This document shows, in pieces, positions 54,067-63,577 of a stretch of 64,000 nt of DNA. The DNA is from Bifidobacterium [indicum] DSM 20214 = LMG 11587 (lineage in GTDB: Bacteria > Actinomycetota > Actinomycetes > Actinomycetales > Bifidobacteriaceae), in the NCBI RefSeq assembly GCF_000706765.1, contig NZ_CP006018.1:682001-746000 (forward strand), in the 5' to 3' direction. The translations under genes and the position numbers were made by a program. The notes beneath the pieces were generated by a model, which saw only the letters and a list, made by a program, of their open reading frames with translations, had not been told where the DNA came from and did not search any database. The stretch's first letter is position 1. Every line of letters starts with the position of its first letter.

Positions 54067-54072
54067 TATACT
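54067..54072 (+). promoter_or_regulatory. -10 element of the pflB promoter
   Basis: TATACT at 54067-54072 is a good -10; the -35 position is poor, which fits activator dependence. The predicted transcript starts near 54079, leaving a leader of about 50 bases to the ATG. Confidence 0.5.
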
Positions 54073-54127
54073 TGGTGGTAACAGTGGTGTGAGGAAGCGC
54101 CATTGACATATCAACAAGGAGTTGAGT

Positions 54128-56503
54128 ATGACAGCAGTTGAGACCACATCAGTCTCTCCCGAGGAGCTGCAAGCCAAGGCTTGGGACAGCTTCAAGGGTG
54201 AAGACTGGAAAAAGAACATCGACGTCCGAGACTTCATTCAGGAAAACTACACCCCCTACACCGGAGACGAATCCTTCCTGGCGCCTGCCACCGAGAAGAC
54301 CAAGTTCCTGTGGAACTACCTCGACGACAACTTCCTTGCCGTTGAGCGCAAGCAGCGCATCTATGATGTAGACACCCACACGCCTGCCGGAATCGACGCC
54401 TTCCCCGCCGGATACATCGACGGCAAGTCGGCTGACGAGACGCAGGACAACGTCATCGTAGGCCTGCAGACCGATGTTCCCTGCAAGCGCGCCATGATGC
54501 CCAACGGAGGTTGGCGCATGGTTGAGCAGGCCCTCATGGAGGCCGGCAAGGAGCCCGATCCCGAGGTCAAGAAGATCTTCACCCGGTATCGCAAGACCCA
54601 CAATGACGGCGTCTTTGACGTGTATACCCGCCGTATCAAGCTGGCCCGCCACAACAAGATTCTGACAGGTCTGCCTGATGCTTACGGTCGTGGCCGCATC
54701 ATCGGCGATTACCGTCGTGTGGCCCTGTACGGCATCAATGAGCTGATCGCCCAGAAGAAGGCCGACAAGGATTCGATTCCCTACCGCAACGACTTCACCG
54801 AGGAAGAGATCGAGCACTGGATTCGCTTCCGCGAGGAGCACTCCGAGCAGATCAAGGCCCTGAAGCAGCTGCTGAAGCTTGGGCAGGAATACGGTTTGGA
54901 CCTGAGCCGTCCTGCGCAGAATGCCAAGGAGGCCGTCCAGTGGACCTATATGGCCTACCTGGCTTCCGTCAAGAGCCAGGATGGTGCGGCCATGTCCATC
55001 GGCCGTCTGTCCGCATTCTTCGACATCTACTTCGAGCGCGACCTCCAGAGCGGCCTGATCGACGAGACGGATGCCCAGGAGATTGTCGACAACATCGTCA
55101 TGAAGCTCCGTATCGTCCGCTTCCTGCGTACCAAGGACTACGACAACATCTTCTCCGGAGACCCCTATTGGGCGACCTGGTCGGATGCAGGCTTCGGCGA
55201 TGACGGCCGCCCGCTGGTCACCAAGACCTCCTTCCGTCTGCTGGCAACCCTGACCCTGGAGCACCTTGGACCCGGCCCCGAGCCCAACATCACCATCTTC
55301 TGGGATCCGAAGCTGCCTGAAGGCTACAAGCGTTTCTGCGCCCGTATCTCCATCGACACCTCGGCCATCCAGTATGAGTCCGACAAGGACATCCGCGCCC
55401 ACTGGGGAGACGACGCCGCCATTGCATGCTGCGTCTCTCCGATGAGGGTCGGCAAGCAGATGCAGTTCTTCGGTGCGCGTGTGAACTCGGCCAAGGCCCT
55501 GCTCTACGCCATGAACGGTGGCCGCGATGAGATGACCGGAATGCAGGTCATCGACGAGGGTGTCATCAAGCCCGTCACCCCCAAGGAGGACGGCTCCCTT
55601 GACTTCCAGGAAGTCAAGGACAACTACGAGAAGGCCCTGCAGTGGCTGAGCGAGACCTATGTCGAGGCTCTGAACATCATCCACTACATGCATGATAAGT
55701 ATGCATACGAGTCCATCGAGATGGCCCTGCACGACAAGGAGGTCTACCGCACCCTCGGTTGCGGTATGTCCGGTCTGTCGATTGCGGCCGACTCCCTGGC
55801 TGCCATCAAGTACGCCAAGGTCTACCCGATCTACAACAAGGATGCCAAGGGTACACCGGAGTATGTCGAAGGTGCTGCCGATGACCTGATCGTCAACTAC
55901 AAGACCGTGGGTGAGTTCCCTGTCTACGGCAATGACGACGATCGCGCCGACGACCTGGCCAAGTGGGCCGTCTCCACGGTCATGGGTCAGATCAAGCGCC
56001 TGCCCGTCTACCGTGGCGCCGTCCCCACCCAGTCCATCCTGACCATCACTTCGAACGTGGAGTATGGCAAGAACACCGGTTCCTTCCCCTCGGGCCACAA
56101 GAAGGGCACCCCGTATGCCCCTGGTGCGAACCCCGAGAACGGCATGGATTCCCACGGTATGCTGCCCTCCATGTTCTCCGTCGGCAAGATCGACTACGAC
56201 GATGCCCTCGACGGCATCTCGCTGACCAATACGATCACCCCTGACGGCCTGGGCCGCGATGAGGACGAACGGATCAACAACCTGGTGGGCATCCTGGATG
56301 CCGGCAATGGCCACGGTCTGTATCACGCCAACATCAACGTCCTGCGCAAGGAGCAGCTTGAAGACGCGGTCGAGCATCCCGAAAAGTACCCGCACCTGAC
56401 CGTGCGTGTTTCGGGCTATGCAGTCAACTTCGTCAAGCTGACCCGCGAGCAGCAGCTCGATGTGATCTCCCGCACCTTCCATCAGGGTGCAGTGACCGAC
56501 TGA
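54128..56503 (+). CDS. pflB: Formate C-acetyltransferase (pyruvate formate-lyase)
   Basis: This 791-residue glycyl-radical enzyme splits pyruvate with CoA into acetyl-CoA and formate under anoxic conditions, giving bifidobacteria-type fermenters formate, acetate and ethanol with extra ATP. The active-site Cys pair is in [12 protein letters not shown] (about residue 433), and the radical glycine is in RVSGYAVNF near the C-terminus (about residue 766). AAGGAG ends 6 bases before ATG 54128. The codon choice is strongly biased, as expected for a highly expressed gene. pflA follows. Confidence 0.97.
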   Translation: MTAVETTSVSPEELQAKAWDSFKGEDWKKNIDVRDFIQENYTPYTGDESFLAPATEKTKFLWNYLDDNFLAVERKQRIYDVDTHTPAGIDAFPAGYIDGKSADETQDNVIVGLQTDVPCKRAMMPNGGWRMVEQALMEAGKEPDPEVKKIFTRYRKTHNDGVFDVYTRRIKLARHNKILTGLPDAYGRGRIIGDYRRVALYGINELIAQKKADKDSIPYRNDFTEEEIEHWIRFREEHSEQIKALKQLLKLGQEYGLDLSRPAQNAKEAVQWTYMAYLASVKSQDGAAMSIGRLSAFFDIYFERDLQSGLIDETDAQEIVDNIVMKLRIVRFLRTKDYDNIFSGDPYWATWSDAGFGDDGRPLVTKTSFRLLATLTLEHLGPGPEPNITIFWDPKLPEGYKRFCARISIDTSAIQYESDKDIRAHWGDDAAIACCVSPMRVGKQMQFFGARVNSAKALLYAMNGGRDEMTGMQVIDEGVIKPVTPKEDGSLDFQEVKDNYEKALQWLSETYVEALNIIHYMHDKYAYESIEMALHDKEVYRTLGCGMSGLSIAADSLAAIKYAKVYPIYNKDAKGTPEYVEGAADDLIVNYKTVGEFPVYGNDDDRADDLAKWAVSTVMGQIKRLPVYRGAVPTQSILTITSNVEYGKNTGSFPSGHKKGTPYAPGANPENGMDSHGMLPSMFSVGKIDYDDALDGISLTNTITPDGLGRDEDERINNLVGILDAGNGHGLYHANINVLRKEQLEDAVEHPEKYPHLTVRVSGYAVNFVKLTREQQLDVISRTFHQGAVTD

Positions 56504-56542
56504 TTGACATCGGTGGTCCTACCCGTTGAAAGACGGTGAGCC

Positions 56543-56574
56543 GAAGGGGGCGGGGAAGCAACCCCGCCCCCTTC
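56543..56574 (+). terminator. Intercistronic hairpin between pflB and pflA
   Basis: GAAGGGGGCGGGG (56543-56555) pairs perfectly with CCCCGCCCCCTTC (56562-56574) around AAGCAA. There is no U tract, so it is more likely a partial terminator or 3'-end stabiliser that lets pflB be expressed well above pflA. Confidence 0.6.
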
Positions 56575-56597
56575 AAATTCGTAATCAGGAGGTTCCA

Positions 56598-57479
56598 ATG
56601 ACGGACACCATGACCTTCCATACCACCCAGCCGCACATGCTCAAAGAGTCCAAGGTATACCAGAGCCAGACTTTGATGGGTGGACTATCGGGATTCGAAT
56701 CACCCATCGGACTGGACCGGCACGACCGGATGGCGGCCTTGCGTACGGGCGATATCGGATTTGTACATTCATGGGACATCAATACTTCGGTGGATGGTCC
56801 CGGAACCAGAATGACCGTATTCATGAGCGGATGCCCGCTCAGGTGTCAGTACTGCCAGAATCCCGATACCTGGAAGATGCGTGACGGTCAGCCCGTGTAC
56901 CTCCAGGCCATGATTGACAAGGTGGCGCGCTACCAGGACCTCTTCAAGGCGACGGGCGGGGGCATCACCTTCAGTGGGGGCGAATCGATGATGCAGGCCG
57001 CCTTCGTATCTCGTGTCTTCCGTGCAGCCAAGGAGATGGGTGTCCACACCTGTCTCGACACCTCGGGCTTCCTCAACCGCAACTACACGGACGACATGAT
57101 AGACGACATCGATCTGTGCCTTCTGGATGTCAAGTCGGGTGACGAGGAGACATACAAGGAGGTCACCGGAGGCACGCTGGCTCCGACAATCGCCTTTGGG
57201 AAGAGGCTGGCAGAGCGGGGCAGCAAGATCTGGGTACGTTTCGTCCTGGTCCCCGGCCTGACCGATTCGGAGGAGAACGTCGAAAAGGTGGCCGAGGTAT
57301 GTGAGCAGTTCAAGGATGCCATCGAGCACATCGACGTTCTGCCCTTCCACCAATTGGGCAGACCCAAGTGGCATGAGTTGCGCATACCCTACCCCCTGGA
57401 GGATGCCAAGGGCCCCTCGGCCTCACTGAAGAAGCGTGTGACCGAGCAGCTCGAAGCCCATGGTTTCGTGGTCTACTGA
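56598..57479 (+). CDS. pflA: Pyruvate formate-lyase activating enzyme
   Basis: This 293-residue radical-SAM enzyme places the glycyl radical on PflB. The [4Fe-4S] motif C-x3-C-x2-C is in SGCPLRCQYCQNPDTW, followed by GGGITFSGGESMMQ, HTCLDTSGF, LCLLDVKSGDEETYKEVTGG and LPFHQLGRPKWHEL. The N-terminus of about 45 residues before the core is longer than that of the E. coli enzyme. ATG 56598 has CAGGAGG upstream. It is separated from pflB by 94 bases including a hairpin. Confidence 0.95.
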   Translation: MTDTMTFHTTQPHMLKESKVYQSQTLMGGLSGFESPIGLDRHDRMAALRTGDIGFVHSWDINTSVDGPGTRMTVFMSGCPLRCQYCQNPDTWKMRDGQPVYLQAMIDKVARYQDLFKATGGGITFSGGESMMQAAFVSRVFRAAKEMGVHTCLDTSGFLNRNYTDDMIDDIDLCLLDVKSGDEETYKEVTGGTLAPTIAFGKRLAERGSKIWVRFVLVPGLTDSEENVEKVAEVCEQFKDAIEHIDVLPFHQLGRPKWHELRIPYPLEDAKGPSASLKKRVTEQLEAHGFVVY

Positions 57480-57489
57480 TGAGATGACG

Positions 57490-57523
57490 GAGGGCCCCGG
57501 CCGGGAAGTTGGCCGGGGCCCTC
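57490..57523 (+). terminator. Terminator after pflA
   Basis: A perfect 13-base-pair stem (57490-57502 with 57511-57523) closes an 8-base loop and is followed by TTGTTG, 10 bases after the pflA stop. Confidence 0.75.
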
Positions 57524-57588
57524 TTGTTGAGCTATGCTTTCTGCCGTGCGAGGGACCCGGGTGAGGCACCTCCGGAAAGAGAACAGGT

Positions 57589-58938
57589 ATGGAGGATAGT
57601 GCCCGTCGGCAGGACATGACCGGTCGCCAGGAAGAGCGTCCAGGTCAAGGAGAGTCAGACGCCGAACCAGCCCGGTTGCTGGCCGAACCCAGGGGTGGTG
57701 TCCCACCGGTCATCGATGATGCGCAGGGGTTTGCGCGGGCATGCCGTGAACTCTCCCAGGAACGCGGCCCTCTGGCTGCCGATGCCGAGCGGGCTTCGGG
57801 TTTTCGCTATGGACATGATGATTACCTGGTCCAGTTCAAGCGCGGGTCATCGGATATCTTCCTTCTGGATCCTCAGGCACTGAACCGTGCAGGATGTGAC
57901 TGGGACGATTTCAACCGGGCCGTTGATGGTGCCCAGTGGATCATCCATGACTCACCTCAGGATCTTCCCGGTTTCCACGACCTGGGCATGAAGCCCTCAT
58001 CGTTGTTCGATACGGAGTTGACCGCGCGAATGCTGAACCTCCGGCATTTCGGTCTCTCTGCGGTGACCGAGCACTTCCTTGGTCTCTCCCTGGCCAAGGA
58101 ACACTCCGCCGCCGACTGGTCGCACCGCCCCCTTCCCAGGGATTGGCGCAACTACGCCGCCCTGGATGTGGAGCTTCTGGTTCCCCTGCGTGAGCGCATG
58201 CTGCTGGAGCTGGAAAGGCAGGGCAAGGAAGAATGGGCCCGGCAGGAATTCGTCTGGCTGCTGGACAAGCGGTCACAGCGCAAGCCCAGACCCGAGCAAC
58301 CCTGGCGGCATTTGTCGCAGATCAGCACCCTCCGCAAGGACCGACGCGGCCTGGCTGTTGCGAGGGCCCTATGGACCAAGCGCGAGGAACTGGGCAGGGA
58401 GTATGACATCGCTCCCAGCCTTCTCCTGACCGACAGGTCCATCATCGCCGCCGCCCAGGCGAAACCACGTAATGCCGCCCAGTTCCGTGCCATCCGCTCC
58501 TTGAATGAGCGGGTGAGGATCCATGCGGGTGGGGAGCAGGACAGGATGTTCGAACGGTACGCTCCCATTCAGCGCAAGGTTCGGCCGACGGTCTGGAGGG
58601 AGACCATCTTGGAGGCGCTCGATCTGCCTGCTGATGAACTCCCCGTAGGGCCTAAACCGCAGGCGGACCAGAGCAACGCCCCCAAGTCCATGCAGGTGTG
58701 GCGGCAGCGCCATCCGGAGCGTATGGCGAGGCTCGAAGCGGCTCGGAAGACCGTGGCCAGGATAGGGCAGGAAACCAATACCCCGGTCGATGTTCTGATA
58801 AAGCCCAAGTACCTGCGTAACCTCTGCTGGACCGATGAGCCCGGAAAAAGGGACGTGGCCGACTTCCTCGAAGAGCAGGGCGCCAGGCCCTGGCAGGTTT
58901 CCCTCCTGTCAGAGTCCCTAAGTCGCGCTATCATGTAA
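57589..58938 (+). CDS. rnd: Ribonuclease D family 3'-5' exonuclease
   Basis: This 449-residue enzyme trims the 3' ends of stable RNA precursors. The DEDD exonuclease has LAADAERASGFRYGHDDYLVQF (first Asp-x-Glu), WIIHDSPQDLPGFHDLGM, SLFDTELTARML, and LPRDWRNYAALDVELLVPL (Tyr and last Asp). An HRDC-like domain (about residues 255-330, DRRGLAVARALWTKREELGREYD) and a second helical region follow. The start ATG 57589 has GAAAGAGAA upstream. The gene is 50 bases before tig, but tig has its own start region, so co-transcription is possible but not certain. Confidence 0.85.
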   Translation: MEDSARRQDMTGRQEERPGQGESDAEPARLLAEPRGGVPPVIDDAQGFARACRELSQERGPLAADAERASGFRYGHDDYLVQFKRGSSDIFLLDPQALNRAGCDWDDFNRAVDGAQWIIHDSPQDLPGFHDLGMKPSSLFDTELTARMLNLRHFGLSAVTEHFLGLSLAKEHSAADWSHRPLPRDWRNYAALDVELLVPLRERMLLELERQGKEEWARQEFVWLLDKRSQRKPRPEQPWRHLSQISTLRKDRRGLAVARALWTKREELGREYDIAPSLLLTDRSIIAAAQAKPRNAAQFRAIRSLNERVRIHAGGEQDRMFERYAPIQRKVRPTVWRETILEALDLPADELPVGPKPQADQSNAPKSMQVWRQRHPERMARLEAARKTVARIGQETNTPVDVLIKPKYLRNLCWTDEPGKRDVADFLEEQGARPWQVSLLSESLSRAIM

Positions 58939-58987
58939 CGGTTGCCTTACTGGCAGATCAAACGGTTTTGATGAATTGGAGCGCAGC

Positions 58988-60394
58988 GTGAAAATCAGCG
59001 TCAGGAACCTCGAGCCCACCAAGGTCAGGCTCACAATCACCGTCGATTCGGAGGAGCTGGACCCGTACCTGGACCAGGCCCGCAAGGAGATCGGCAAGCA
59101 GGTCACCATTCCCGGCTTCCGCAAGGGACATGTGCCCGGCCCCATCGTCGACCAGCGTGTCGGTTTCGCCAGCGTTGCAGGCGAAGCCATCAATGCCGGC
59201 GTCCCCGAGATTTACTCCAAGGCCCTGGCGGAGAAGAAGCTCCACGCCATGGACCAGCCGCAGATTGATGTCAAGGATGTTCCCCAGTCCGCCAAGGACG
59301 AGACCAAGTTGAAGTTCACCGCGGAGGTGGAGATTCGCCCCAAGTTCGACCTGCCCGACCTGGACGGCATGGAGATTGAGGTCCCCAAGCCCGAAGTCAG
59401 CGATGAGGATGTCGACAAGCGTCTGGACAACCTCCGTCAGCGCTTCGGCACCCTGGTCAGCGTGGATCGCCCCGCCAAGAAGGGTGATTTCGCCAGCATT
59501 GATCTGGATGCCCTCATCGACGGGGAGTCTGTGGATTCCCAGCAGGGCATCAGCTACGAGTTGGGTTCCAACACCATGCTCGATGGTCTGGATGAGGCCC
59601 TTGACGGCCTCTCCGCCGGTGAGGAGACCACCTTCGAAGGCACCCTGGAGGCCGGCGATCACCAGGGCGAGAAGGCCCAGATCAAGGTCAAGGTCAACTC
59701 GGTAAAGGCCGAGGAGCTGCCTGAGCTGGATGACGAGTTCGCCCAGGAGGCTTCCGAGTTCGACACCCTGGAAGAGCTCAAGGCCGATGTGCGCAAGCAG
59801 TGCGAGATCGACGCCGAGGGCCGCCAGGCAACCGACGCCCGCGATGCCTTCATCGCCAAGCTTCAGGACGGCCTGGAAATTCCGGTCCCCAAGGGCATCA
59901 AGGCCAACATGGTCGCCGATCAGCTCAAGAACACCGGCAAGGATTCCGAGAAGGCCACCAAGGACGAGAAGGCCGAGGCCGAAAAGAACGTCGAGAAGGA
60001 ACTCCGTGACCAGATGACCCTGGATGCCCTGGCCGAAAAGATGGAGGTCAGTGTCAGCCAGGTGGATGTGACCAACTTCCTGGCTTCGATTGCCCAGCAG
60101 TACGGCATGGACCCCTCCGCCTTCATCAACTCCATCGTCCAGAACGGTCAGCTGGGTTCTGCCGTTCAGGAGGTCGGACGTTCCAAGGGTATGCTCGCCG
60201 GCATGCGTGCCGTCACCTTCAAGGATCCCGAAGGGAACGAGGTCGATCTGACCCGCTTCCTGGGTGGTGATGAAGAGGACGGACAGTCCATGGAAGACCA
60301 GGACGAGAGCGTCCAGGCTGCTTCCGCCGCTGCCGCTGTGGCCGACGAACTCTCGGATTCAGATTCGGCCGAAGAGGCGGAAAACAAGGACTGA
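58988..60394 (+). CDS. tig: Trigger factor (ribosome-associated chaperone, peptidyl-prolyl isomerase)
   Basis: This 468-residue protein folds nascent chains at the ribosome exit. The ribosome-binding signature GFRKGHVPG is at about residue 42, the FKBP-type domain runs from about 150 (GDFASIDLDALIDG...SYELGSNTMLDGLDEAL) to 245, and a helical C-terminal arm follows. A final acidic tail of about 40 residues (DEEDGQSMEDQDESV...) is typical of actinobacteria. I chose GTG 58988, giving MKISVRNLEPTKV and preceded by TTGGAGC; an in-frame TTG 58976 is upstream of that. clpP1P2-clpX follow after a terminator, the standard order. Confidence 0.95.
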   Translation: MKISVRNLEPTKVRLTITVDSEELDPYLDQARKEIGKQVTIPGFRKGHVPGPIVDQRVGFASVAGEAINAGVPEIYSKALAEKKLHAMDQPQIDVKDVPQSAKDETKLKFTAEVEIRPKFDLPDLDGMEIEVPKPEVSDEDVDKRLDNLRQRFGTLVSVDRPAKKGDFASIDLDALIDGESVDSQQGISYELGSNTMLDGLDEALDGLSAGEETTFEGTLEAGDHQGEKAQIKVKVNSVKAEELPELDDEFAQEASEFDTLEELKADVRKQCEIDAEGRQATDARDAFIAKLQDGLEIPVPKGIKANMVADQLKNTGKDSEKATKDEKAEAEKNVEKELRDQMTLDALAEKMEVSVSQVDVTNFLASIAQQYGMDPSAFINSIVQNGQLGSAVQEVGRSKGMLAGMRAVTFKDPEGNEVDLTRFLGGDEEDGQSMEDQDESVQAASAAAAVADELSDSDSAEEAENKD

Positions 60395-60467
60395 CGTCTT
60401 CATCCGGCGGATCGGACCTGCTCTCAGGAGCGGTTGCGGACCTACTGTGATATGACCGTTTGATCAG

Positions 60468-60503
60468 AGGACGCCCGGCGAATTGTCGCCGGGCGTCCTT
60501 TTT
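60468..60503 (+). terminator. Rho-independent terminator after tig
   Basis: A perfect 14-base-pair stem (60468-60481 with 60486-60499), a 4-base loop and a TTTTT run (60499-60503) make this the clearest intrinsic terminator in the window. Confidence 0.92.
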
Positions 60504-60558
60504 GTTGCGGCCGCTCTCCAGGGATTCTCCGTAGACCGGCCTAGCCCTTCCATGGTTG

Positions 60559-60569
60559 CGCAAAGAGCG
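60559..60569 (+). promoter_or_regulatory. Candidate ClgR-binding element upstream of clpP1
   Basis: CGC-AAAGA-GCG has the CGC-N5-GCG core with the central A of the published corynebacterial ClgR consensus, but the outer positions match only partly. It lies 70-80 bases upstream of the clpP1 start codon. The regulator gene itself is at 958-1476 in this window. Confidence 0.4.
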
Positions 60570-60638
60570 GAAGTTCCCCCAAGCGTCGGTTGTGGGCGCT
60601 AGGCTCTAAGGCATGACACGTTTATCGAAGGAGACACG

Positions 60639-61256
60639 GTGAGCAATACACTTGCAACCAGCCCTGTCATGGAAGAGGGGGAGGCCGCTGCACCTGCGGA
60701 CCCCATCTTCAACAGGCTGTTGAAGGACAGGATCATCTGGCTGGGCGATGAGGTTAAGGACACCAATGCCAACGTCATCTGCGCCCAGATGCTGATGCTG
60801 GCGGCCGAGGATCCCAAGAAGGACATCTGGCTTTACATCAATTCGCCAGGCGGTTCCATCACTGCCGGCATGGCCATCTACGACACCATGCAGCTGATCG
60901 AGCCCGATGTGGCCACGGTTGCGGTTGGCATGGCAGCGTCCATGGGGCAGTTCCTCCTGTCCAGCGGAGCCAAGGGCAAGCGTTTCGTCACCTCACATGC
61001 AAGGGTTCTCATGCATCAGCCCTCGGGCGGTGTGGGTGGTACGGCCACCGATGTCAGGATCAATGCAGAGTTGATCATGGATATGAAGAAGACTCTCTCG
61101 GAGCTGACCGCAGAGCAGACCGGTCACACCGTGGAGGAGATTTACCGCGATAACGAGTACGACCACTGGTTCACAGCCCAGCAGGCCCTGGAATACGGCT
61201 TCGTCGACAAGATCGTAACAACCCCGGGTACCATGGGTGCCCAGGGAGGGAAGTGA
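60639..61256 (+). CDS. clpP1: ATP-dependent Clp protease proteolytic subunit 1
   Basis: This 205-residue serine peptidase subunit has all three catalytic residues in place: Ser in [14 protein letters not shown] (about residue 98), His in [13 protein letters not shown], and Asp in [11 protein letters not shown]. The N-terminal 25 residues may act as a propeptide. GTG 60639 follows GAAGGAG. It is 7 bases upstream of clpP2; in actinobacteria the two paralogues form one mixed ClpP1P2 tetradecamer that works with ClpX or ClpC. The ClgR regulon is the expected control. Confidence 0.95.
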   Translation: MSNTLATSPVMEEGEAAAPADPIFNRLLKDRIIWLGDEVKDTNANVICAQMLMLAAEDPKKDIWLYINSPGGSITAGMAIYDTMQLIEPDVATVAVGMAASMGQFLLSSGAKGKRFVTSHARVLMHQPSGGVGGTATDVRINAELIMDMKKTLSELTAEQTGHTVEEIYRDNEYDHWFTAQQALEYGFVDKIVTTPGTMGAQGGK

Positions 61257-61263
61257 GCTTTTC

Positions 61264-61932
61264 ATGGCATCAGAAGAAGCGAAATTCGTGGCACGGGCCC
61301 AGCGTCTGGCTGGTCCCCGCGGCCTTGCGGCCATGCCTCAGAGCAGGTACGTGCTTCCTCAGTTCGAGGAGCGCACCCCTTACGGGTACAAGCGTCAGGA
61401 TCCGTACACCAGGCTCTTTGACGATCGAATCATCTTCATGGGTGTTCAGGTCGACGACACCTCCGCCGACGACATCATGGCCCAGCTGCTGGTCCTGGAA
61501 AGCCAGGATCCCAATCGCGATGTGATTATCTACATCAACTCGCCCGGCGGCTCCATGACTGCCATGACGGCCATCTATGACACCATGCAGTACATCAAGC
61601 CCGACGTACAGACCGTCTGCCTCGGGCAGGCGGCATCGGCCGCCGCCATTCTCCTGGCTGCCGGCACCGAGGGCAAGCGGCTGATTCTGCCCAATGCCCG
61701 TGTGCTGATTCACCAGCCGGCCATGGAACAGGACTTCGGCAAGGCCACGGAGATAGAGATTCAGGCCAAGGAAATGCTGCGTATGCGGACCTGGTTGGAA
61801 GAGACCCTTTCCAGGCACACCGGCCAGTCTGTCGAGAAGATTCGCAAGGATATCGAAATCGACACGATCCTGACGGCCCAGGAGGCCAAGGACTACGGCA
61901 TGGTGGACGAGGTTCTGGAACACCGCAAGTAG
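61264..61932 (+). CDS. clpP2: ATP-dependent Clp protease proteolytic subunit 2
   Basis: This 222-residue subunit is the partner of ClpP1. Ser is in LGQAASAAAILLAAG and His in LIHQPAMEQDFG. Where ClpP proteins normally have Asp in the A-T-D-I-E-I block, the codon at 61750-61752 is GAG (Glu), giving KATEIEIQAKEMLRM. The sequence is otherwise a normal ClpP2, with a LRMRTWLEETLSRHTGQSVEKIRKD end. I chose ATG 61264; AGGGAGG lies about 13 bases upstream. The gene ends with a terminator before clpX. Confidence 0.94.
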   Translation: MASEEAKFVARAQRLAGPRGLAAMPQSRYVLPQFEERTPYGYKRQDPYTRLFDDRIIFMGVQVDDTSADDIMAQLLVLESQDPNRDVIIYINSPGGSMTAMTAIYDTMQYIKPDVQTVCLGQAASAAAILLAAGTEGKRLILPNARVLIHQPAMEQDFGKATEIEIQAKEMLRMRTWLEETLSRHTGQSVEKIRKDIEIDTILTAQEAKDYGMVDEVLEHRK

Positions 61933-61966
61933 ATTCGGTCCCACCCGGTTTTCCGGGCAGGGCAAT

Positions 61967-62007
61967 TCCCCGACTGGTCTATGAAGATGGGCAGGTCGGG
62001 GATTTTT
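61967..62007 (+). terminator. Terminator after clpP2
   Basis: TCCCCGAC (61967-61974) pairs with GTCGGGGA (61995-62002), followed by TTTTT (62003-62007). The 20-base loop is long but the tail is good. Confidence 0.65.
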
Positions 62008-62093
62008 CATATCCTGGAGGCAGGCAGGGCCTATCATGAAATATGACGGTGGGATTTCTGTGGGTCCTTACCGATTCGACGGGAAGGTTGAGA

Positions 62094-63455
62094 ATGGGAC
62101 GAGTGGTCAGCTATAACGACGGCCTGAGCAGATGTGAGTTCTGCGGCAAGGACGAGCATCAGGTGCGTCGTTTGGTCAAAGGCCCCTCGTCGGCCATCTG
62201 CGACGAGTGCATCCAACTCTGCACGCAGATCATCCAGGAGGACCAGGCCAAGGATGCCGCCAAGGACAGGAAGTCCCTGCCGGTGCCCAGCCGCATATTC
62301 GATTATCTGAACCGGTATGTGATTGGTCAGGATTCCGCCAAGAGGACCCTCTCGGTGGCGGTCTACAATCACTACAAACGGGTCAACCTGGAGTTGAACG
62401 ATCTCCAGACCACAGCGGGGGATGGTGGCCGGAGCGCCATGACGCTCAAAGGTCCGAGCAGTGAGCCTGCGGGCCAGGACGAGGACCCTGCCCTGCATGC
62501 GCAGGTGGATAAGTCCAACATCCTGCTTCTTGGCCCTACGGGGGTGGGGAAGACATACCTGGCCCAGACCCTGGCCAAAATCATGGATGTTCCCTTTGTC
62601 ATCACCGACGCCACCACACTCACCGAAGCCGGGTATGTGGGAGACGATGTGGAGACCGTCCTACAGCGCCTCCTGCAGGAAGCCAACGGTGACCTTGACC
62701 GTGCACAGCACGGCATCATCTATATCGACGAAATCGATAAAATCGCCCGCAAATCGGGCGAAAACACCTCCATTACCCGGGATGTGTCGGGCGAAGGGGT
62801 CCAGCAGGCCCTGCTCAAGGTGATCGAGGGGACCATGGCCTCCGTCCCCCTTGAGGGGACCCGTAAGCATGGTGAGATCAAGACGGTCAAGATGAACACC
62901 CGTGACATACTCTTCATCTGCGGTGGAGCCTTTGTGGGGCTGGATGACATCGTCCGCAGGCGTTTGGGGGTGCATGAGAGCGGGTTCTCCGCCGCTAGGG
63001 AGCAGGAGAAGCGGGTGGCGGATGAGGACATCCTGGGGGAGGTGAGTGCCGACGACCTGGAGGAGTTCGGACTCCTCCCGGAGTTCATCGGACGCCTGCC
63101 TGTGGTGACGACCCTGCGCCCGCTTACCGTAGACCAGCTCAAGCAGGTCCTGACGCAACCCGACGATGCCCTGGTCAACCAGTACCGCCGCATGTTCCTG
63201 GATGATGGGGCGGATCTGGAATTCACCGATGAGGCACTGGACCGGGTGGCTGGGATCGCCCTGGAGCGCGGTGTGGGGGCCAGAGGACTACGTGGCATCA
63301 TCGAGAGGATCCTGGAAGGGGCCATGTTCGAGATTCCCGACCGGCAGGATGTGACCAAGGTTCTGGTCGATGCCGACGCGGTGGAAGGCAGGAGGCCCCC
63401 CCAGTATGTGATGGAACAGGGCGGGACGGGCAGGACCGGTCGTCGCAAGAGCTGA
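62094..63455 (+). CDS. clpX: ATP-dependent Clp protease ATP-binding subunit ClpX
   Basis: This 453-residue AAA+ unfoldase delivers substrates to ClpP. The N-terminal zinc-binding dimerisation domain shows C-x2-C...C-x2-C (CEFCGKDEHQVRRLVKGPSSAICDECI). The AAA+ core has Walker A LLGPTGVGKTYLAQTLA, GYVGDDVETVLQRLL (pore GYVG), Walker B IIYIDEIDKIARKS, the SITRDVSGEGVQQALLK segment, and sensor 2 GARGLRGIIERIL. A 30-residue Ser/Pro/Asp insertion (DGGRSAMTLKGPSSEPAGQDED) precedes Walker A. ATG 62094 follows GGGAAGG. It is separated from clpP2 by a terminator, so it probably has its own promoter. Confidence 0.95.
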   Translation: MGRVVSYNDGLSRCEFCGKDEHQVRRLVKGPSSAICDECIQLCTQIIQEDQAKDAAKDRKSLPVPSRIFDYLNRYVIGQDSAKRTLSVAVYNHYKRVNLELNDLQTTAGDGGRSAMTLKGPSSEPAGQDEDPALHAQVDKSNILLLGPTGVGKTYLAQTLAKIMDVPFVITDATTLTEAGYVGDDVETVLQRLLQEANGDLDRAQHGIIYIDEIDKIARKSGENTSITRDVSGEGVQQALLKVIEGTMASVPLEGTRKHGEIKTVKMNTRDILFICGGAFVGLDDIVRRRLGVHESGFSAAREQEKRVADEDILGEVSADDLEEFGLLPEFIGRLPVVTTLRPLTVDQLKQVLTQPDDALVNQYRRMFLDDGADLEFTDEALDRVAGIALERGVGARGLRGIIERILEGAMFEIPDRQDVTKVLVDADAVEGRRPPQYVMEQGGTGRTGRRKS

Positions 63456-63577
63456 TCGGAATGGTCGGGGTGCCCGGTTGACCGGGCCGGATAGGATGGT
63501 AACCGGTGCGGACACAGGCGGGTCCCGCATAGGATGCCCGTCTCAGTTCGCAAATGGTGTCTTCGGAAGGAACGCCC

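Noticed and set aside
54149-56482. 777-codon open frame on the minus strand covering all of pflB
   Set aside because: It is an antisense shadow produced by the strong codon bias of pflB; it has no ribosome-binding site, no recognisable domain and a repetitive Val/Leu/Gly/Asp composition typical of such shadows.
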